The translations under genes were made by a program, and so were the position numbers. From positions 667,912-731,911 of the forward strand of contig VFFE01009081.1 in assembly GCA_008921705.1 (NCBI GenBank): DNA of 64,000 nucleotides, in the 5' to 3' direction. Positions within the stretch are counted from its first letter, which is position 1. The number at the start of each line of letters is the position of its first letter. Below are positions 60,495-64,000 of this stretch, in pieces. The notes under the pieces were generated by a model, which was not told where the DNA came from, made no database searches, and was given only the letters and a program-made list of their open reading frames with translations. Source of the DNA: Burhinus oedicnemus. Its lineage: Eukaryota; Chordata; Aves; Charadriiformes; Burhinidae.

Positions 60495-63385
60495 AAGCTT
60501 CTCTGCATTAAAGAGTCAAGGAACCATTAAGCCTAATACCGGGAGAGAGCTATAGGAAATTATTAAATGCAAGCCTTTCCTTTCGCTCCCCACACTGTTT
60601 CCATGCTTTGTTGCAGCACACAGACCCTGAACTAATGACGTTATTGGCACAATGCAAGTGATCCGTCTGCTGACCAGCAGGCAAGCGATGGGGAATACTC
60701 GCATGAGTTTACGTGAAAGAAGGGCTGTGAACCTACGGAGGTGTAAACACACCAGAAAAGCTCACAGAAGAGCTGAGATACCTTGTAGGTGATGGTGAAA
60801 GAGTTTGTGTCAAAGTGGACTAGCAGCATCCCTCTGTCCGTCCAGCGCTACCCGGGACGGAGATCCTGAGTCTGTGGCCACGTCTGGGCTCAGCATGGTG
60901 CAAGATTACAGGTGACAATAGTAGGACCACTGTGACCCCGTTACGAACATATGTATGCCACCAGCACCGGAGCAGTCTGTAAATTAAACTACCACCATTA
61001 AAGCTGTTCCAGGCAATATCTCATAACCTACAAACCAGGACAATGACTTTATTCCAGTCCTCTCTGCGCCAGTTCAGGTAAATCATGCCCTACTGCTCAG
61101 AAAAGCACCTACGCTTGGACTGCAGGCAATCAGAGATGGAGAACATACTTCTCTGGAGCTTTGTTTCCATGGATAATTACCTTCACCATTCCAAAACTCT
61201 GTTCAATTTGAAAATTTGAAATTATCTGTTTTAACCACCCTAGTCGGTAATTCCTGTGAAACCCTCCTTGCCAGATCACGGGGCTCTTTTGCACCTCCCC
61301 ATGAAGGAGGATTTCGCACAGATATTATAAACACACAAATTCTCAGATTTATTTCTGGAAGGTGGACCAGGGCTGCTCCAGTGGGTCTCCTGAAGCTATG
61401 TGCCGTGCGGAGGTAGGGCTGGGTTCCAACCTCGCTCACTGGCAGACAGAGGAGGGAAGAAACACGTAGCAGAGAAGCTCCCTTTCATTGCAGGGCTGGA
61501 GAAGAGCGGTGCCGGTGGCAGTTGGCACTCCCTGAACTGACCTTCACTTCCCTGGACATTGAGGATGTAACCCCAAAAAAATGCAGTGCCACAAAATCTT
61601 TTTGCAACTCTCTGGGTAGCCCTGGGGAGATTGCACAGGGCAAGAGGAACCCACCCAAGTGAGACGGCGTGGAGGCAGCGCAAGCAAACACCGTGCATGA
61701 GATTATATGGTTGTATAGGAAATATTATCCGAGTTTAAGAAGATCTTCTTAAGTTATCCGTGCCACAAGGTCTGACAAGACTAGATGATGAATGCTTCTT
61801 TTCTCATGAAAAATGACACAGTCTGTTGACCACGTCACTCTTGCAGCTTGCACTTGTTTTTTTCTGAGATGGCACAGAAGGAAATGTAGTATGATACATG
61901 TCATTTTATAAGGTGCTTTAGTTGTCAGCATTTAGATAACAGTAAACGATCTAACCGGGTATGTTACTGTTGTTATTAAACAGAACCAAAAGCTCAGCAG
62001 TTATGGACATTACGCAAATAACATCAGCAATACTCCTGGCTGATAATCTTCTTAAAACACCCTGTGGCCAGGAACACAATCTGTCTGTACAGCATCAGTC
62101 CTTGTTATGAACACATAAAAAAAGAAATTGTTGAAGGTGGGATATTTGAGCATGTCTTAAAACCATCATAAATATGGATTTCCAGGGACTTGGAAAAATA
62201 TGCCTTGGCTAATTGGACAATGTGGATGTCTGAAAGTTTCTGGTGTCAGGCAGAAGACCAGACACCTGGAAGTCCTGAAGAAAGGCATGCTTTGATAGCG
62301 AGCTGTGCGTGTCCAACGAGCCTAGCACCGCCGGGCTGCAACCTGCATCCCAGGAGCATCAGACACGGCACATCGCCACTCCGAATCCTTCCTGCACTCC
62401 TCTGCATGGTGTCCCATGCAGAAACCCGGGAGGCCTACAAATCTGCTTTCACGTTTGAGGTACGCACGCACACACGGGGAATGGCTCCTGCCTTCAGCAT
62501 GCCTTGCAAAAACATTTCAGAAAATATAAATAAGAGCTCAGCAATTCAACGTGGACAATAACCGCCAGTAATGAGGACTTTCTTCTGTCTTGTCTTACTG
62601 CGATCATGGAGAGTCACTTGCTGTCACGTTGATAACCTGCATGCCAATGCAACCTGATTCAACCTGGATATTTCTTACACTCTTGAAGCAATAATGCATC
62701 GGACATCTGACATGAGGGAACCATTCCACATGAAGGAAACGTCACCCTCACAGCAGAAGACTGCTCCTGCGGGAACACTCTCCTCTGGGGCTAACCAGCG
62801 GAGGGTCCCCACGCAGGTCGAGGGGGGATTTGGGGTCCATGGCACTGTCTCATCTCAGCACAGCAGAGGAAACCATTCAGCTCAAGAAGTGAAAATGCAA
62901 TGTAAAATATAAAAAATAATGCTAAAAATACTATCTGGGCAACAGAAACATTCTCAAAATGCTAGATTGCTCTGGGTAATTAGCACAGTTTTCTCTGTTT
63001 AATTTCAGTCCTAAATACACATCCATGTTTTTTATTATCAAAGTTGTTTTTTCAAACAGTAGCATTTAGAGGTACGTATTTGTAAAACAATTCAGCTGTG
63101 AAGCGTAATATGCCGTAACTGACTACTAATGACTGAGATTTTATTTCTTACACTAAACTACCCAAGTCCCACAAGTCCCAGTCTTGTCTGGAAGCTATTT
63201 ATATGGCCAGGTGGCATCTAAAAAGTTTCGGTCTGTCTTCTATGAGCGTGTCAGCTGGATCTTCTTGTTCTCTTCACATATCAATGCTCTGAATCCGTCA
63301 ATAATTTGCCTAGTTGCAATTCATATTTTATAGGCATTAAAAGTCCACAGCTGAGTGTCTTAGGCTGAGAAGATTTTCAAGATTT
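60495..63385. other. Single-copy DNA, no gene recognised
   Basis: GC-balanced patches at 61380-61690 and 62240-62480 are open on one or both strands. Neither has recognisable domains or convincing splice boundaries. Confidence 0.5.
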
Positions 63386-63450
63386 CCTCTGTCATTCATT
63401 TATTGTCCTTTAATATTAATTTGCATCACCAGTGAACCTGACACCTGTCA
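63386..63450. promoter_or_regulatory. Octamer and E-box motif block
   Basis: CATTCATTTATTG, TTTAATATTAATTTGCATCA (exact octamer at 63419-63426) and ACACCTGTCA, an E-box-like site, lie within 65 bases. It may be a conserved enhancer, but this is inferred only from motif density. Confidence 0.25.
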
Positions 63451-64000
63451 GGAAGAACAAGCCTTTCAACCTGGAAAGATACCATGAATTTGTAACTGAC
63501 ACACTTTGACTTGGGAAGAAAAAGCAATTTATTATTTTTTTTAAAGGAATGCATAATGAGAAAAGAATCCTGGCTGAGCGTTCTCCATTAATGATTGTGG
63601 TTTAAGTGATTGGAATAGAAAATCTTTGCAGTAACCATGTTTAAAAGTAATTGCAGAGAAAGGGAACTGGATTAAAAGGACAGAATTTTCTGAGACTGGA
63701 TGAGGCAAATTTTAGGTCACATTTGAGTGATCTGTTGGATCACTGCAAATTCCCCAGCCCAGAATTTCTTTTTCTGCTGTTAAATATCATACTTCAAAGC
63801 ACATACATTCTATTTTAGTCTTATCTGAGAAACTCAGTGGACCATTGGAAAGTACCTGAAGTTTTGAGTAGTTCTAAATTCGCTTTTATGAGATGCATAC
63901 AAATAAGAACAACATACAACTATGGTCAAGACGTAGAGTAAAAACTGGCTCTGAGATGACGGGGTTCCATTCAGCCTGTGTCTTGCAATGTGTCTGAAGT

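Noticed and set aside
1..64000. CRISPR arrays, operons, phage or endogenous retrovirus genes, rRNA or snRNA genes
   Set aside because: No regularly spaced repeats, ribosome-binding-site-led gene runs, retroviral gag/pol/env-like frames or small-RNA signatures were found on either strand.

Overview
This window reads as nuclear DNA from a bird, either intergenic or deep intronic. Nine clear fragments of the CR1 LINE family are present, most with the avian 3' end: an octamer-like tail of ATTCTGTG/ATTCTATG units after a 'AAGGTCCCTTCCAACC' core. They occur in both orientations, nearly all are 5'-truncated, and they cover only a few percent of the sequence. No SINEs, retroviral genes, rRNA, tRNA, bacterial-type operons or CRISPR arrays are visible. 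The sparse, CR1-dominated repeat content and the AT-rich background with small CpG-dense patches fit an avian genome. Which bird cannot be decided from the sequence. The CR1 copies resemble types common across many birds, and a non-galliform host is only a guess.

Layout. At 1-9 kb there is a CR1 tail (-) at 997, another (+) at 2449, a striking perfect hairpin at 2231-2257, and a cluster of weak exon candidates mostly on the minus strand. The best is an 88-codon block at 7546-7809, followed by a strong acceptor at 7141. At 9-23 kb there is one CR1 tail at 9277, a 48-bp tandem duplication at 13420, a (TTTTG)n run and CpG-dense patches. At 22.9-25 kb lies the main mobile-element region: a very old CR1 ORF2 remnant on the plus strand, then a younger 0.96-kb CR1 on the minus strand that keeps the C-terminal part of its reverse transcriptase gene in broken form. 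At 25-45 kb there is ordinary single-copy sequence with a 27-bp minisatellite at 28229, a 16-bp triplication at 35249, AT/TG microsatellites and a decayed CR1 trace near 38.6 kb. At 45-56 kb there are four more CR1 tails. At 56-64 kb there is AT-rich sequence with homeodomain/POU-type motif clusters that look like conserved non-coding elements.

No complete host protein-coding gene can be recognised. Most long open frames sit in GC-rich patches, are open in several frames at once, and have no start, splice or codon support. A few exon-like blocks with good splice signals are listed at low confidence. No evidence was found for a previously undescribed biological system. The items most worth checking are the 7.0-7.8 kb two-exon candidate, the 2.2-kb double hairpin and the motif clusters.
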